Source of the DNA: Siphonodentalium dalli
Lineage: Eukaryota; Mollusca; Scaphopoda; Gadilida; Siphonodentaliidae
Direction of reading: 5' to 3'
Assembly (NCBI GenBank): GCA_032622095.1
Contig: CP136066.1
Span: 110,943,319-111,007,318, forward strand
DNA length: 64,000 bases
In this document: piece after piece, positions 1-12,452 of the stretch
Numbering within the stretch: position 1 is the first letter of the stretch
Layout of the letters: each line of letters starts with the position of its first letter
The notes under the pieces: generated by a model
Seen by the model: the letters and a program-made list of their open reading frames with translations, nothing else
Databases searched by the model: none
What the model was told of the DNA's origin: nothing
Program-made: the position numbers and the translations under genes

Positions 1-134
1 TACACCACAAATTCCCGACACAGATCGTGGGCGTAAGTCGTGTCAAAGGATTGGTATACAAGCGGTCTTGGACTAAAGACCAGCATCGCCATCCCAATAT
101 CTTGGCTGGTTTTAGTACAAGAAGACTTGGACTA
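1..134 (+). mobile_element. Right end of a TIR DNA transposon, cut by the window edge
   Basis: These bases match the right terminal part of the complete element at 61241-62414 almost base for base, including the block with 'ggtcttggactaaagacc' and the terminal 'agaagacttggacta'. The rest of the element lies before the window. In the complete copy the flanks carry an 8 bp duplication, which suggests a hAT- or P-like superfamily. Confidence 0.8.
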
Positions 135-1455
135 GTATACACATAGATATATGGTTATTATACTGCCCGATATTAGTTGGCGGGTATATAGTTGATGTCT
201 CGAGCCGTCTGTCCGTACAAACATTGTGAATTTTAACTCAAGAGTCAGTTGTCATATTTGCTGCCCTATGGCATGGTGACGGACCAGAAATGGGGGACGA
301 ATATGCATAATATCGCGGGTTGTGACCACCAATGCCTACCAGAGTTATGGGCCCTGTTAGACTTTATGAAATTCAGTCCATACAAAGTTTTTGCAATATA
401 AGTTAAGTGTCGGTTGTCAAATTTTGATGTGGTTTGGTATGGTGATAGACCAGAATGAAGAATTGAATGTCATTTCTCAATGCATCACATTATTTCAGTT
501 CATCTATTTGTAAGTGATAACAGTATAAAATTAGTATTTTAGTTTCGTCTTGTTGAGCAGTAAAGCTTCCAGATGAAGTTCGGAAATTCAATGAGAATAG
601 CGTCACCTTCAATTGGGATTGTCTGAGCACTAAACAGTAATGTCATTCATCATAACCAATTCAGTTTTATTTGGATAATTGTTGCAAATTAACATTACTA
701 TCAGTCAAGATGAGAAATAACTAGAAGGAATGAATTTGATTACATGTCAGAACAAGACAGTATTTCAGACATTTTATTTCAATTTATGAGATACCCTTTT
801 CAATTTCATGTTATCCAACAATCAGGTTAATGATATCTACTAGTAGTCATCATTGAGTATTCACCATGCATAGTATCCAATTTGTGATAAGAGTTTTTTT
901 GTTTTATTACTTTTATTCAGATAATACAACTGGGTAATATATTAATTTTGTTACTAAATATTTCTTCCGTTGATCATAAGTTTCCTGAACGTTAATACGG
1001 TGGTCCACTGTGAAGTGGTCCGGGATACTTTGAAATCCAGAATGTTGCTAAATCTGAGTCTAAAGAGTCACTTTAGCTGCCTATATAGCCCTATACCAAT
1101 AAGCATGGTACTAACATGCTTACAAACAACATTACATGATCAGTACTTGTAAATTGTTTGAAAAAAAAATCATTTTGGAAAAAATTTACAAGCACCATTT
1201 TTTCCGCCTCTGGATCCACCCACCCACCACGGCCCTATATACGGATTTTTTTGCAGACCCCCCTGCTACAATCGGGAGTTTTGCGTTATCATAACTCAAT
1301 GGGCGTATGTATGCCTAAAAGATTCGACCAATGGATCCAACGCAATGGATTAGCAGTCACCTAACACTTCTCAATGCTCCATCTCCATTACGTACATGGA
1401 TTTTTACCGGAGTACATCATTGTTTACCAGGGTTTTACCAGAGTGTACTTGTGCA
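135..1455. other. No recognised feature
   Basis: AT-rich sequence. The short open frames at 970-1555 overlap one another, have no protein-like composition and run into repeat sequence, so they are not called as genes. Confidence 0.5.
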
Positions 1456-1833
1456 GAGTAAAATGACTAAACTCCAAGATGGCTGCTATATATGGTTGAT
1501 ATGTCTTTCAACGAAAGTCTTAAAAAAAACAAAAACATTTATAGCTCTCATCTAGACATCTAGAGGCACAATTCTCCAATAAATGCGGGATACAGGGTGT
1601 GCTGATGGATTCACAGGTTTTTAAATCGAATTTCGGAGGGAAAGTGAAGCTCGAGATCCCGTCTGGAGGTCAACTCGGATTTAGTCATGCAAAGACTAAA
1701 ATCGAAAATGGCTGCCGGTGGCCAATTATTTCAACGAAATTCGGAAAAATTTGACATGTCCTATCTAGAGGTGATCATAATCATGCCTGTAAATTAAAAA
1801 AAATATTTTTCTGATAAATGCGGTCTGCTATTA

Positions 1834-2955
1834 GAAGCGAAATTGACATTTAATAAATAATTGAGCTTAAGCACAAAAAGGAATCTATAATTGTGCTTAC
1901 TTAGCACAATAATAAATATCTAATTGCACTTAAGTGCAATAAGGAATATGTTATTACGCAGTATGCGTATTGCGCTTAAGTGCAATAAGAGCTAATTGCA
2001 CTTAATTGCAATAAAAAATATTCCTTATTAGCACATTACATAAACTCTGTGTAATTCAAATGGTGTAGTCCATAGTGCAATGGGTGGAGTTTATCGGTGA
2101 CCTGGTGACTACTATTGCAGAGGGGTGATCTCGTGAGTGAGTTATTAATTGAGCTTAAGCGCAATAAGGATGTAATTGTACTTAAGTGTAATAATGAATA
2201 CCTAATTGCGCTTAAGTGTAATAATGAATACCTAATTGCGCTTAAGTGTAATAAGGGATGATATAATTTAGCTTAAGTGCAATAAGAGAAGATCTTATTG
2301 CGCTTAAGTGTAATAAGAAATATCTAATTGTGCTCAAGAGCAATTAGGAATATTTTATTGTGCTTAAACACAATAAGGAATCTTGAATTGAACTCAAGTG
2401 CAATAAGGAATATAAGAGCTAATTGTGCTTAACCCTTTCAGTGCTAAGTCCGATTTTTGTATCAACCCATATTTCCTTGATAATTTTTCAAAGATTATAG
2501 TAATGTGATACATTCATAAACTCCCTGTAATTCAAATGGTGTGGTCCATAGTGCAATGGGTGAAGTTTATTGGTGACTACTATCGCAGAGGGGTGATCTC
2601 GTGAGTGAGTTATTAATTGTGCTTAAGTGCAATAAGGATGTAACTGTGCTGAAGTGTAATAAGGAATACCTTATTAAGTACAATAAGGAATCCCTAATTG
2701 CACTTAAGCCCAATAAGGTAAGATCTAATTTAACTGAAGCGCTATAAGAGAAGATCTTATTGTGCTTAAGTACAACAAGGAATATCTAATTGTGCTCAAA
2801 ACGCATTAAGGATTACTTTATTGGTCTTAAGCGCAACAAAGAATCTCTAAATGCGCTCAAGCGCAATAAGGAATATTCTTATTGCGCTTAAGCGCAATTA
2901 GAGATTCCTTATTGTGCTTAAGCTCAATTATTTATTAAATGTCAATTTGGCTTCC
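1834..2955. mobile_element. TIR element filled with CTTAAG-centred palindromes
   Basis: The two ends are inverted copies (left 'aaattgacatttaataaata', right its complement ending at 2950). Between them are about 26 copies of an imperfect palindrome of the form AATTGCGCTTAAGCGCAATT, spaced roughly 28-32 bp apart and followed by 'aagga' in most units. A unique block at 2033-2150 is duplicated at 2508-2615 (it contains 'ccatagtgcaatgggtg' and 'gggtgatctcgtgagtgag'). No coding frame is present. The class is unknown; I call it an element because of the inverted ends and because it splits a family B array. Confidence 0.7.
2429..2510 (+). mobile_element. Left end of a piggyBac-type MITE, truncated
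   Basis: TTAACCCTTTCAGTGCTAAG followed by 'tccgatttttgtatcaaccc' matches the left end of the complete MITE at 21093-21509. Its TTAA coincides with the central TTAA of one palindrome unit ('gtgcTTAA'). No right terminus is seen. Confidence 0.7.
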
Positions 2956-3515
2956 CATAAGTTGATATATGGATTAAAATTTGAAAGATGGTTGCCATGA
3001 ATTTTGGGAAAAATAAATGGCTCCCATCTAGAGGTCACTATGAAGATCCATATGAAATTTGGTGGTGATGATCAGTTGAGGGATGTGGTGTGCCAATGGA
3101 TTTAGTTGCACAAAGATATAAAATGGATAGTAGCCATGTTTTTCATCGAGAATCGTTAAAATTCGATAGCGCCCAAATAGAGGTGATCCTAAACATGCCT
3201 GTAAATATTCAAAAATATTTCTCTGATAAATGCGGCTGCAGGGTGTGTCGATGGATTCAAATTTGAAATAAAAGATGATGGCTGCTGGTGGCCATGTTTT
3301 TAAAACAAATTTCTGAACAAAATTATGGCTCCCATCTAGAGGTCACCCCGAAGAGCCATATGAAGTTTGGTGTTTATCGGTTGAGGGATGTGGCCTGTAG
3401 GATGTGCCGAAGGAAATTGTTGACATGGACATGGCATGGATGGACGCCAACCCAATGGCATGGCAAGTTGAACTAAAAGTGGCAAGGTGAGCTGCTGCTT
3501 ATAATAATAATCCAT

Positions 3516-4511
3516 GTAGTAGAATGACATTTTGTAATGCCCATTTGGTTATATACTCATCATATTTCCACATCAGAGGGATCCACATCACTTTAACCAG
3601 AGCAACACCAGGTCACCCTGTTAGCCTTAGTTTCCTACAAAACCAGTCACCAAGCTTCTTAATTGGTTTTGGTATTATGAAATCAAATATAGATCTCCAA
3701 AAATGAATAACACCAACTTTGACTCATTTAACTTTTAAAACCACCAAAACAGGGACTGCCCTCAGTAAAAGTTACAGTGATGCATGACTGACATTCAATT
3801 TCATTTGAATGAGTGTATGGAATATGAGTCGAAGTCCCAACAAACAAGGATAAAGTCATTTCAAAGAATAGGCTTTATTATGAATCAATATTTACTCATA
3901 AGTTATAACAACTCAGTGTAGATGAGATATAGTACATGTAATAGTCAAAGTGATAAGGATACATGTATTCAGGGTTCCACCCACAAGTTTTCAAATAAAT
4001 TCTTCCCAAAAAGAACAGTTGTGTTGAATTTCTTGATTAATCACAATAAAAGATCACTTTTGACTGCAGGATTGGGAACTTTAAAACAATTTTAGTATAA
4101 TAAAAAAATACTATTGATAATATTTTTTTTAAATGTTTACGGACCCCTATGCTTTTGATAAACAGGTTAGTTAATCCTTATTCTATTAAATGTACCTGTT
4201 CCCTGCTATATAATTACCAAAGTTCCTCATAGACAATAGTAATAAGATTTTTCATATAATATGATATAGGAGAGAGGTTTCAACTCCACAATGATGTGCC
4301 TATGGTGACAATTCAAGAGGCTTTGGGAAAAGCCTGATAATTTCCCACTGGGAACGGAGCGCATTTTCGGCCCTTGTCATTGCCTAAAAAAATCCCTGAT
4401 AACTTATTGGCAGAGAAAAAAGAAACTTGGTATAGATATATATATCCTACATGAAAACATTAAAGTTGTCTTATGGACATCAACAGATGAATATATTTCG
4501 GCTCAGAGTTG
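3516..4511. other. No recognised feature
   Basis: AT-rich sequence with scattered short open frames. No repeat, exon or RNA gene recognised. Confidence 0.5.
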
Positions 4512-4972
4512 TACAGTAATGCTCTAATTAATTGACTCCTTAACCACGGCAGAATTATGGGTAACTTTTTAGGATTTAGTCGGAAATATGGCTTGACATT
4601 CATCGGAAAGCTCTCACTGAGAGCTTTCCGATGAATGGCAACAAGCCATATTTCCGTCTAAATCCTGAAAAATTACCCATATTTCTGCTGTGGTTAATTA
4701 ACCCTTTGAGTGCCAGGTCGATTTTTTATCAACCCATATACCCTGTGCCAATGCATTCTCTTATATATGCGAGTCGACCATAGGTCGCCTCGCATATATA
4801 AGAGAATGCATTGGCCTAACAATTTTTTTTTTTTTTTTTTTTAAAACAATTTTAATAATTTATTCTTATATTCTTTAACAGACTTATTTTGTAGGTTTAG
4901 GGCCGATGGCCGATGAGATCGGCCCCTGGCACTCAAAGGGTCAAGGAGTCAATTAATTAGAGCTTTACTGTA
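4512..4972. mobile_element. Palindromic TACAGTAATG MITE (family F) with nested insertion
   Basis: The ends are TACAGTAATGCTCTAATTAA and the inverse 'agagctttactgta'. The left half folds on itself through 'ggatttagtcggaaatatgg', 'cggaaagctctcactgag' and their complements. The TA-flanked CAGT ends would fit a Tc1/mariner-type MITE, which is an inference. It is split by a piggyBac-type MITE at 4698-4944, so it is the older insertion. Confidence 0.8.
4698..4944 (+). mobile_element. piggyBac-type MITE (TTAACCCTTTGAG family)
   Basis: It starts TTAA-CCCTTTGAGTGCCAGG and ends CCTGGCACTCAAAGGG-TCAA. One flank is TTAA and the other TCAA, a single change from the TTAA duplication expected of piggyBac elements. 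At 4747-4815 it contains a near-perfect hairpin with 26 bp arms (arm ends 'gccaatgcattctc' and 'gagaatgcattggc'). It sits in a family F MITE. Confidence 0.85.
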
Positions 4973-7790
4973 ACTTGCAATGCCCTTTTGTATCAAACAA
5001 TTATTAGAGGTACTCACAGAGAGGCACAAATAAATATATATGTAACATATCTCAACAAAGAAAACATTAAGAAAGACAAGTATAAAGTGAGATGAAATAA
5101 GCACAATATTTACAAAAAAACATATGTACATCTAAATTATAATCAAAAGGAATGGACATTCCTAACTTGAAGGAAAATCACGCTTCTCCCGATCTCACAC
5201 CATTCACTAGAGCAATAATCAACTTTAATTGACTGATTTTAAATTGCAGCCAAACATATACAATTTTGAGATAAAAATAAAATGAACGCATGTACGTATG
5301 GAGCAGAATGATTATCCAACTTAGTGAAATAGGCATTTTAGGTTAAGACACATTCTGAATGGATGCTTTTGAACAATATATGCACCTTCATTATTAAAAT
5401 GATATCATGTTTTGTGGTATTAACCAACATGACTCGTATTACAATATGTTTTGCAATGTTAAGCCGACATGGCTCATTTCAACCCCGAAGTTATCTACCT
5501 ATATTATATCTCATGTGACTTTCTTGCACTCTGATTGGCTGCACTGCTATACTATTTTACGATAGTACCCCAGTAGGATCCCTATCGCCGACTAATCTTT
5601 TTCTATTTATAGTAATAGGCTCATTTCGCGCAATTGGAGTGCCGCCTGAAGACACGGCCAATCTGAAATTATACATTGTACGATACTTGTTGCAATATCG
5701 GTATATCATTAGACTTTTTTGAGAATTTTTATGATCGTATAAATGTTCGATAGCTATCTATGTATTTAATAGTTTGTCCATTAGTTTTAGTCCTAATTTT
5801 TAAATTCCAGTGAACATTTTAGTTAACTTCTGATGTAACCCTGATGTTGCTGGAGAGAACTTATAATAGCGAAATGGAAAATATCAGATCAAACATCCAC
5901 ATTGGGAAAAAACCTTTTAATTCACTAAAGAGGTCGGACTGGTTTGCCAATCCAAACTTTTTGCAGCCAAGTATTGGGCTTACTTTGATACAAGGGTGTA
6001 GAATAACACAATATGCATCAAAATTTCTTATCTGTTATTGATTGTATGACGTAGGTACATTTCACTTGAGTTTTTGGCTCAGTTGAAATATATATGCATT
6101 CTACATCTCAACCACAAATGATTCACGATTATAATGCATGTGTTGTGTTTTGTCTACTGACCACATATGAAATCAGGAGTTCGCTATAAAATCAAAGGGA
6201 CATGAAGTAAGTATAAATTTGATTCTAAAATATACTATTGGAGGGAATTACAGGTTTAAAAAAAAAAAAATTCCCTTGGATTACAGTAGTGATGTTTCGA
6301 TAATTGGAATTGGCCATTGGCTGATAATAGCCAATTGGATAAAAAAAATCAGACCTCGTGGTTGAACATCGGCTGTTGCTGATAGCCAATTAAAAAAATT
6401 AAGTTAATTTAACACACAAATAGTCCATCAAAACTCGAAGATCTTTTTATAGTGTTCGCACATGTTCAATTCATGATTATGTTACTCTGGAGTCACCAAT
6501 CAGTGTTGACACCTGTGATCTCTTTGTCACAGCAACTATCAGGCGGCATGGAGATAATGTCAGCAGAAACAAGTTCACAACAGTGTGTACATGTACATCT
6601 TTCTTTGATGTATTTGACTTTGAAAGTGTACCAAAATACTATTGTCATAGGGAGTTCAATGAGTGTATACGGGATTAAACCGCGAACATACATATACATC
6701 AGAATCAGAATAGGACATCAATCAATTGTGCATTCAGATAAACGGAAATTGGTCAGAGAGGCTTTTTCCTTATCGGAACATCACTTGGACCATTATTTGG
6801 TTGTCGAGCTTGATTCCCAAACATAAACATTGGAATTCTCAATTCTTGGATATTTAGGCGGCAAAATTAGCAGGTGAAGAGCAAATAGACACTATGGATT
6901 ATTTGTATGGATATTGAGCTAATAAGTTCAAACAAACTAAAGGATATTTGTTGAACTTATTAGCGGAACATACCTACAAATGAAACAATGGGATTCTAAT
7001 ATCTAAGTATTCAATCATCAAACATTAATAAAGATAGAATCAGTTAGGGTTTTAAGGTTGCAATCTTTCATTCCAACACTCAACAGGCCTCAAAGAATCA
7101 AATCATTCTTTATATCTTACAATATAGCTATTTTTTTCTCAAATACAAGTCAAACACCTAGACGTTTTCAGATCTTGTGCCCTGCATAGCAACAAATCGT
7201 ATCATGGATGGCAACAGTGACTGCGTGAACTGTGGAGAGAGTTGCTTCATTTGTAAACAAAATAAGATTAACCGACAAATTGGCTTCAATTAGTCCTATT
7301 ATTTCTCAATATTGGGCTGATTAAAACATCTATTATATCCATACAATTGAATCGTTAGCGATGACTAAATAAAATCGGTTGCATTTCACAAAATTTGATT
7401 TTAGTGCATTTGATTATGTGTGGTGCGCTATCTAAATTCCCACAACGATATACATGTAGTTCTCATAAGATACTACCTTTTAGACGATAGACTGTTGTGT
7501 GAATTGTAAGATAAACTGATTATCCTGAGATAAGTATTTCTTTCCTGAGATACTTGATGATATACGGCCCAGAAAAGGTAGCTCGACTTAAATACGGATC
7601 TCTGAAACACATGGTGATGATAACCTATATATATCCACCACTTCGACACAAACCATATAACTTCCAATCATATCACAAGCTAGTCTAAGATTCCTTCAAT
7701 TTAAACCAGCTAGTGACATCGGTTTGGGTAATGTTGTTTTACATTATAGTCCTGTGGATATATATATATTTCTATATCGGGGTTTAGCGT
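4973..7790. other. No recognised gene; small hairpin
   Basis: Mostly AT-rich unique-looking sequence. A short inverted repeat, 'ctaataagttcaa' near 6918 and 'ttgaacttattag' near 6952, is the clearest structure. The 124-codon frame at 6452-6826 has no recognisable domain and no exon signals. Confidence 0.5.
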
Positions 7791-7899
7791 TGTTGACCTG
7801 CAAAATTAACCAATAAGTGTACTAAAATGTCACATTTGTGACAGTAAACCGGTTTATTCCATAGAAACTATTATATTTGTTCTGAACTCCACAAGAATT

Positions 7900-8150
7900 G
7901 TCAATTGAAAGTAGTAATGTAATGTGAAAAATATATATTATCACAATGTTTACAAGAATACAAACTCATTTGTCCTCGCAAAGTGATAGTGTGCATTAAA
8001 TAAATAAACTGAGGTTACTGTATTTACCCAACATATTTGATGCACAATCTAACATGAATGTTAGATTGTAATACATCATTATGACCATAAGATGTCACTC
8101 TTTCTGATATATATAGCATAATTTATTGATCTGTAGGGTAAAATCATTCA
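7900..8150 (+). repeat. Diverged relative of the 61.2 kb TIR element interior
   Basis: 'catcattatgaccataagatg' and 'tatatatagcataatttat' at 8075-8130 parallel 'ccattatgaccataagatg' and 'tatatagcatcatctatt' at 62200-62260, and upstream blocks also resemble it loosely. No matching termini were found. Confidence 0.4.
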
Positions 8151-8709
8151 AAACTTAGGAAAAATCCCACCACTGGATCTGAGGGTAAAGTCTGCTACAG
8201 AAATGTGTGTATATGAATGGCATAAAACAGCATTATCCCCACTGATTTCACTGGCCGGTTTACAGTAGAAGGAAACTGACTAATCACAAGCAAATATCAC
8301 AATATCTTTAATGTTTTGGAATATTGAGCAGCTATCCATTATGCATGCTCTGAAACTGATCTGTAATGATAGCACATAATCTCCATCCCACTATCACAGT
8401 GCAAATTCTTTGAGACTTATTATAAGATGGAGAAAATTTGACCACTCTGTTCTATGATGTCCGCCGCGTACTCAGGTCTATCACAGACAGTTCAATATTT
8501 ACCGGCGAGATATTTTCATAGCCTCCTTTTGAACACATCTGGGATTCAATTGAGTTGATCTGAAATGAGATTATTAACAGAGATAAATATTGCCAATAAG
8601 TTGACATCAATTGCAGTCTTTGACAACAAGTCACAAGTTAATTCATTTATTCATGATTAAAGTCATATTATGTACATATACATATTGACCTTCATCATAT
8701 GACACACGC

Positions 8710-9334
8710 TACTTCACTCGTATTTAAATTCGTGCAGTACTATTTTTCGCTCAGTTTTGAATTCATGCACCTGTCTGCACGATTTCAAAACTGACAAAAA
8801 TAGTTTTCTTTCAAGTCTTGTTTCAGTTCTTAATTATCCCTGAAGATATACATGTATTTCAAAGACCGTCTCGAAGAAAATATTCATCGAATAGAACACA
8901 ACAGCGTAATAAGTTTGTTGTGAATACAGGTGCTTATGAATATGGTCCAAATAAGCATTCTTATATTAAATAAATATATAACTAACACATAATGTTTGAC
9001 CACAGTGTCTACCCATGGTTGTGAATACGGAGACAGGCACATTCATTCTGGAATATGTGCATTTCTTAGAAGCATTTCATCATCAAATATGTAACCATGA
9101 TTCATTGCTTTGCATGTACGTATGCATAATGGTGTTGAGATTGACTGGTACGTTGCCCATATGTAAATATATTATAAGCGTGTATTATATCTATCTAAAA
9201 TACACCTCTTATTTTTCCTATTGTTTGATATAACTTATGACTTTATGAGTCTACTATTTTTCGCTCAGTTTCAAATTCGCACGCCAATGGGTGTGCGAAA
9301 ATAGTACCGCACGAATTTAAATACGAGTAAGGTA
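8710..9334. mobile_element. Non-autonomous TIR element, about 0.6 kb
   Basis: 'actcgtatttaaattcgtgc' at 8716 returns inverted as 'gcacgaatttaaatacgagt' ending at 9328. Inside each end a second inverted motif occurs ('tactatttttcgctcagttt'). The flanks are not resolved into a target duplication, so the superfamily is unknown. Confidence 0.65.
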
Positions 9335-10535
9335 TTCACAGATCATATAAAATAAATACCATATGCCAAATATTAGCCACTATGAACAACGCCATCACAA
9401 AATTTGTAAGATAAACACACATGGCACAAAGTGAATACTTGACTGACATTGCATTATATTGCGCCCCACCCATTTGACTCTTAAGATAAAATAGGGTCAG
9501 TTCCATGCTTCCGATAGGTCGCTGATCCAGGCGAGTGACATTGGTCAATTACATTTGGGATGCAGACTGGATCATTGTCACTGGACCGCTTTGGAGCAGT
9601 CCCCACCACCCACCCTGGTCTGGTATTTTTCAATAAATTTCTCTTATATATTCCTGTTACCTGGTATATTATTACATTATATACTGGTATCTTTTATTCA
9701 TCCATATCAAGATTTACATTACACATGCATGGTTTCCCTTCTAAATCTCAATAATAATGCCCTACATGAGTAAAACTGTTAAAAAAATAATCTTTCCCTT
9801 CCAAAAATAGTTGTTCCAGTTTTACGCTGTCTACTGTTCAATCTTTAATGTATATCTCAATACAAAAATACGATTATTTGTATCTAATTGTTTAAATGGT
9901 ACATCCATATAAGTGGACTGGATCACTTTGGACATGCTAGATTGCCTTGCCAGTGGACCGGTCCACATCACTAATTTTCTGCTGCCAAACCAGGAATTCA
10001 CCCTTTCTATACTAATCGCTCACAGACGAGTAGTTCCCTTATGAAATGAGTCATTTGTTGAACTTATTATCTGAATATTTCCCACCAAAGAATATGAATC
10101 CTTCTGCACAACTATTATCTCTTCGCCTGTCTGCTTTTATTACCTGAACATCCCTCCAAATGAATAATAGACCATTCCAATGTATACTTTTATAACTGAA
10201 TGGGAGAGTCCATTTAGTAAAGACATGGTTAATGTGAACTTTTACTCACTGGTATTGCGTTACTGACGTCACCAGACCCAATGTGACCAGTGTGTCGGAA
10301 GTCTGTTGGTAAACCAATCATTGTTCTGTCTATTATTCTTCTTCTCTTCTGAATATAGATATAAATGTAGTGAGGTTTAATAATTACAAACTAATTTTTT
10401 TTTAAATTCTTGGTGTTTAATGAAGAGAGTGGTATGGGGTGGCTATCCTCGGGATTGTCGAAAGGGCCGAGAGGCCTTAATCCTACATATTTTGGCCCTT
10501 ATTAAGAAGCAAGAAAAAAAAAGTCAAAGAAAAAA
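9335..10535. other. No recognised feature
   Basis: No exon, repeat family or RNA gene recognised. A TGACGTCA motif occurs near 10264 but without other promoter evidence. Confidence 0.45.
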
Positions 10536-11700
10536 AAACGAGAGGCCGATCACGATCGGCAGATGTTAACCGATCCCTTGGCGATAAAAATTGACTATGA
10601 TCGGATAAATGAGAGTTTTGGTGTTCAATTATAGAGTATACTGTTATGTACTATTATAGACAAATGTACATAACACAAATTATTGGAATTTATGGGTCAC
10701 TGGCATTTATATAAGAGAATACACTGGTACAAGATCGGTAATGCTAAACCAACAGAGCCTTGGGTTAAATGTGAAAGGTGTGACCTGGACATGGAATACT
10801 TAGGTTAAGAGAGTCCAATTTAAGTTTACAATAATAATGTGTCAAATTCTACCAATAATATAGTATACAGATAAGCCACCACACTGCTGACCCATTAATA
10901 TCAATTATATAGAAGAGCTGTCAACAAATCACAGGAATTGTTTATGTTGAAAACTGACCTCTCTATTAAACCAATAACAATTATAATGATCTCAGACCAT
11001 CTGAAGATATAACTCTGCAGCACAGATGTCCATGTCTACTGTTAATATCATGTGATGTTTATTGTTGAATCTTTATTTTAAATTAGATACCATAGCCTTC
11101 TTCTATCAGACTATTTGCACACTGGCATAAGAGACATCAGAAAATAATATAGCCTTATCAATAGCTAAGTAGTCCAAAGGCATGGGATAGAATTGGTGAA
11201 TTGGATTTAATGTTTCTCCAAACAGATTTACCAGTACATAACACAAGATTTTGGACAGATTTAAACAAATTTGGTGAGGTGATTCGGGGTACCCTTGGCA
11301 GAGTTATAATTGTGTTAGTTTTTCAAATTTGTTTAACTTAAAACAAAAATTGTTTTTAATTATTTAAAAAAAAGAAGATTGGGAAACTTTTTATCAACTT
11401 GTATCATAATCATCAATATCTAAATGAAAACCAATGAAAGAGTCAATGACATTTTGTTTATTATTATTATAAAACATAATTATTTTTTTTATTTTTTTTT
11501 TTTACGAAAAAGGGTCATAACTCCTTTAAAATAAATTGGATCGAACCCATATTCAAACTCGAACTGTATTTTGGGCTGAGAAACGTATATACAAAATTTG
11601 GTTCCAATCAAATAGAAAATGTTAGAGTTATAGCATTATGCCCAAAGTGTCTACAGACATTGACACTATGTGTACCATACTATGGTATAGGTGCACATAA
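10536..11700 (+). mobile_element. Pearl-like element, family C, copy 1
   Basis: Starts near 'acgagaggccgatcacgatc', shares about 800 bp of leader with 39397-40140, then carries one diverged monomer ('gggtcataactcc' to 'agttatagcattatgcccaaagtg'). It ends in a tail with the hairpin 'taccatactatggta' at about 11673. The ACGG microsatellite is nearly lost. A TTAA-flanked MITE lies inside it at 10566-10768. Confidence 0.7.
10566..10768 (+). mobile_element. piggyBac-type MITE (TTAACCCA family), copy 1
   Basis: TTAACCGATCCCTTGGCG at the left and 'agagccttgggttaa' at the right, with TTAA at both ends. The interior has 'tatataagagaatacactgg', half of the hairpin shared with the other TTAA MITEs in the window. 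The same insertion is present in the family C copy at 39.4 kb, so it probably spread with its host element. Confidence 0.65.
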
Positions 11701-12114
11701 AAAGTTTTATCTCATGCAGAGTACAAGAAAAATATATCAAACGTGGTGTGCCCCTTTAATATTTCAATTCACATTTGTAATCAATTGAAATTAATGTCCA
11801 ATAAATCTACTAAACACAATCACATTATTAATCTCCAATAGTAATGCTATTAAACAACCATGCATATAAAATATATAGTAGAAACATTCCATCTGTGCTA
11901 TCTCAGCATATGGTCAGAGATACTTTATAGAGTATAAAGTATATATGATATGGCCAACACATCCCCTAGTAGTTAATTATCTCAATGCATGAGAGAGACA
12001 ATTCATGGCATTGTAACTGGATACTATCTCTGTGTGCAAAGACAACCTCAGACCTGATTTATAGGATTCTATTTGGACAGTGCAAACTGGGTATCTTTGA
12101 TATATTTTAGCGAT
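11701..12114. other. No recognised feature
   Basis: AT-rich spacer between two family C repeats; nothing recognised. Confidence 0.45.
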
Positions 12115-12420
12115 GAATAAAATAATCAAAAGACCATAACTCCATTAAATTTTTTCGGATCAAACCCATAATCGAACTCGATCTGTATTTTGTGTTGAGA
12201 AACTCACATACAAAATTTGGTTCCTATCAGTTGAAAAATTGTAGATTTATTGAAACATGCATAAATTCTATGTCAAAGGGCCATAACTCCATTAAAAAAT
12301 ATCGGATCAAACCGGATTCGAACTCGATATTTTTTTTTGGACTGAGCAACTCGCATACCAAATTTGGTTCCGATCAGATAAAAATTGTTTGAGTTATGAC
12401 AGCATGCGTGAATTCGAAGT
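12115..12420 (+). repeat. Family C monomers, two copies
   Basis: Two units of about 150 bp with 'ccataactccattaaa', 'ggatcaaacc', 'gaactcgat' and 'aaatttggttcc'. They stop where the 'acgagaggccgatcacgatc' sequence begins at 12424. Confidence 0.75.
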
Positions 12421-12452
12421 AAAACGAGAGGCCGATCACGATCGGCAGATGT

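Larger units (their letters stand above)
1456..3515 (+). repeat. Decayed pearl-like monomer array (family B), interrupted
   Basis: Diverged copies of a unit containing 'atggctgctggtggccatg', 'catctagaggtcacc', 'tgtagggtgtgccgatgga' and 'tttagtcatgcaaag' lie at about 1460, 1640, 2975 and 3265. The right end near 3410-3510 has 'gaaattgttgacatggac' and 'tggacgccaa', the counterpart of the tail of family A at 34685-34763. The array is split by the palindrome-rich element at 1834-2955. Another fragment of the same family lies at 18896-19090. Confidence 0.65.

Noticed and set aside
1860-2940. CRISPR-like array (short repeats at about 30 bp period)
   Set aside because: The spacers are not unique sequences, the repeats are variable, and this is animal DNA with no cas genes. 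It is a palindrome-rich element.
6452-6826. 124-codon frame
   Set aside because: No domain, poor composition, no splice or promoter signals, and overlapping open frames on the other strand.
10255-10275. CRE site tactgacgtcacc
   Set aside because: An isolated 8-mer is expected by chance in 64 kb, and TGACGTCA-like motifs also occur near 43265, 49072 and 52117 without promoters.
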